Positions 62,538 through 64,000 of a stretch of 64,000 bases of DNA are shown here, in pieces. The stretch is from Pseudomonas tremae (GTDB lineage: Bacteria; Pseudomonadota; Gammaproteobacteria; Pseudomonadales; Pseudomonadaceae), in NCBI RefSeq assembly GCF_001401155.1, contig NZ_LJRO01000181.1, positions 29,952 through 93,951 of the forward strand, given 5' to 3'. Each line of letters starts with the position of its first letter. The stretch's first letter is position 1. A model generated the notes under the pieces. It ran no database searches and was not told the DNA's origin. It saw only the letters and a list, made by a program, of their open reading frames with translations. Position numbers and translations under genes: made by a program.

Positions 62538-64000
62538 ACCTGAAGTCCCTGTTCGCCAAGCTGAACGAAACGAGCCGTACCGCCACTGAGAGCGCTGCAG
62601 CGCTGTGCCTGTCGGAGAACCATTACGACGTAGAGGTCGAGCATTTGCTTTTGCAATTGCTCGACAGCAACGAGAACGATCTGCCAGTGATCCTGCGTCA
62701 CTACGATGTGGTGCCTGATCGCCTGCAAGCGCAGCTGGTAACGGCGCTGGGGACCTTCAAGAAGGGCAACACACGTACACCGGCCCTCTCGCCGCACATC
62801 ACCCGCATGATCGAACAGGCCTGGGTGCTGGCGTCGATCGAGTTCGGTCAGTCGCAGATTCGCACCGGGCACCTGATTCAGGCCCTGCTGGACGACGATG
62901 CACTGCGTCGCGTGGTCATCGGTTCGGCCCCGGAACTGGAAAAAATCAACGCCGACGACCTGCGTCTCAACCTGAGCGCGCTGGTCGAGGGCAGCCCCGA
63001 GACCAAACTGAGCAAGCCGCTGGCGAACGCTGACGCAAGCACAGGCGCCACCACCAAGGGCAACGGCAAGACTCCGGCGCTGGACCAGTACACCGTCAAC
63101 CTCACCCAGAGCGCTCGCGACGGTCGTATCGACCCGGTATTGGGACGCGAATTCGAAGTACGGCAGATGGTCGATATCCTGACCCGCCGCCGTCAGAACA
63201 ACCCGATCCTGACCGGTGAAGCCGGCGTGGGTAAAACAGCGGTCGTGGAAGGTCTGGCGCTGCGTATCGTCCAGGGTGACGTTCCATCGGTGCTCAAAGA
63301 CGTCGCCATTCACACGTTGGACCTGGGCTTGCTGCAAGCCGGTGCCGGGGTCAAGGGCGAGTTCGAGAACCGCCTCAAGTCAGTCATCGAAGAAACCAAG
63401 CGCAGCCTGCACCCGATCATTCTGTTCATCGACGAAGCTCACACGTTGATCGGTTCGGGCGGCCAGGCCGGGCAGAACGATGCCGCCAACCTGCTCAAAC
63501 CTGCGCTGGCTCGTGGTGAGCTGCGCACTATCGCCGCTACCACTTGGGCGGAGTATAAAAAGTATTTCGAAAAAGATGCCGCGCTGGCGCGTCGCTTCCA
63601 GGTCGTGAAAGTCGAAGAGCCTGACGAAGACAAGGCCATCCATATGCTTCGCGGGCTGCTGGCGAAAATGCAGGAACACCACAAGGTCACCGTGATGGAC
63701 GAAGCGCTGGTGCAGGCCGTGCGACTATCCAACCGCTACATCACGGGTCGCCAGCTGCCGGACAAAGCGGTCAGCGTGCTCGACACCGCTTGCGCCCGCG
63801 TCGCGCTGGGTCAATCGGCGCAGCCAGGCGCACTGGAAGACTGCAAGCGTCACATCGATAACCTCAACGCAGAAATCGCTGTGCTAGAGCAGGAAACCGC
63901 CAAGGGCAGTGATCACGCACGCCGCCTGACCGCCCTGCACGAAGAGCTAAAAGCCGAACAGGCCACCCGCGAGTCGCTGGAACAACAGTGGAAGCGCGAG
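62534..64000 (+). CDS. tssH: TssH/ClpV, T6SS sheath-disassembly AAA+ ATPase (partial)
   Basis: The first 489 codons of a ClpB-type ATPase; the gene continues beyond the window. GTG 62534 gives [20 protein letters not shown]. The double-Clp N domain (about 10-150) binds TssC; the first AAA+ module has Walker A GEAGVGKT (228-235), Walker B ILFIDEAH (D300, E301) and sensor [15 protein letters not shown]. The coiled middle domain begins near residue 440. ClpV recycles contracted sheaths. It is the last gene seen of the operon; tssA, tssJ-M, hcp and vgrG must lie outside. Confidence 0.96.
   Translation, partial: MNLKSLFAKLNETSRTATESAAALCLSENHYDVEVEHLLLQLLDSNENDLPVILRHYDVVPDRLQAQLVTALGTFKKGNTRTPALSPHITRMIEQAWVLASIEFGQSQIRTGHLIQALLDDDALRRVVIGSAPELEKINADDLRLNLSALVEGSPETKLSKPLANADASTGATTKGNGKTPALDQYTVNLTQSARDGRIDPVLGREFEVRQMVDILTRRRQNNPILTGEAGVGKTAVVEGLALRIVQGDVPSVLKDVAIHTLDLGLLQAGAGVKGEFENRLKSVIEETKRSLHPIILFIDEAHTLIGSGGQAGQNDAANLLKPALARGELRTIAATTWAEYKKYFEKDAALARRFQVVKVEEPDEDKAIHMLRGLLAKMQEHHKVTVMDEALVQAVRLSNRYITGRQLPDKAVSVLDTACARVALGQSAQPGALEDCKRHIDNLNAEIAVLEQETAKGSDHARRLTALHEELKAEQATRESLEQQWKRE

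Overview
The window looks like chromosomal DNA of a Pseudomonas syringae-group plant pathogen. This rests on high-GC Pseudomonas housekeeping genes in familiar order (hisB-hisH-hisA, mutY-yggX, aguA-aguB, an rml pair beside dctB-dctD, nudE-cysQ), tandem rsmX-type small RNAs, a type VI secretion cluster, and above all a perfect HrpL-dependent hrp box in front of a candidate type III effector. All product names come from reading the protein sequences; no database search was possible.

Layout. 1-5000 (minus strand): histidine biosynthesis with an embedded DUF2164 gene, an aromatic aminotransferase and an OFA-family transporter. 5462-9115: AsmA protein, then the overlapping DNA-repair pair mutY-yggX. 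9217-10103: tRNA-Phe followed by a Phd/PIN-domain toxin-antitoxin pair. 10259-14292: a small lipoprotein, a soluble double-PAS chemoreceptor, a hypothetical gene and gabP. 14817-19090: a basic amino-acid ABC importer operon ending in a methyltransferase. 19386-21265: a frameshifted DUF3077-type gene with a structured leader, and a membrane-anchored J-domain protein.

22034-27900 is the accessory region. It starts at tRNA-Thr and contains a 316-bp imperfect palindrome, an AT-rich gene with a HEPN-type R-x4-H motif, a VgrG/baseplate-spike remnant broken by an in-frame amber codon, an unnamed type III effector candidate behind a perfect hrp box, a 76-bp direct repeat flanking a gene for a small exported peptide, and gene ends left over from earlier rearrangements. 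It reads as a recombination hot spot on which effector, toxin-like and mobile DNA has accumulated.

27928-49807 is mostly backbone: two GNAT acetyltransferases, an OprD porin, the agmatine-to-putrescine genes aguA-aguB beside a kinase/M23-like/PLP-lyase fusion protein, rmlB-rmlC, the C4-dicarboxylate two-component system, cysQ-nudE, yrfG, and a LysR regulator next to fdhD and a YdeP-type molybdoenzyme. 49879-55577 has recQ, a hypothetical membrane protein, two tandem rsmX-like RNAs and an M48 peptidase. 56289-64000 (cut by the window end) is a type VI secretion operon: an unknown first gene, then tssB, tssC, tssE, tssF, tssG and tssH (clpV), tightly spaced and partly overlapping. The Gac/Rsm system, for which the rsmX RNAs act, is known to control type VI secretion in other pseudomonads, so their nearness is suggestive, though only by inference.
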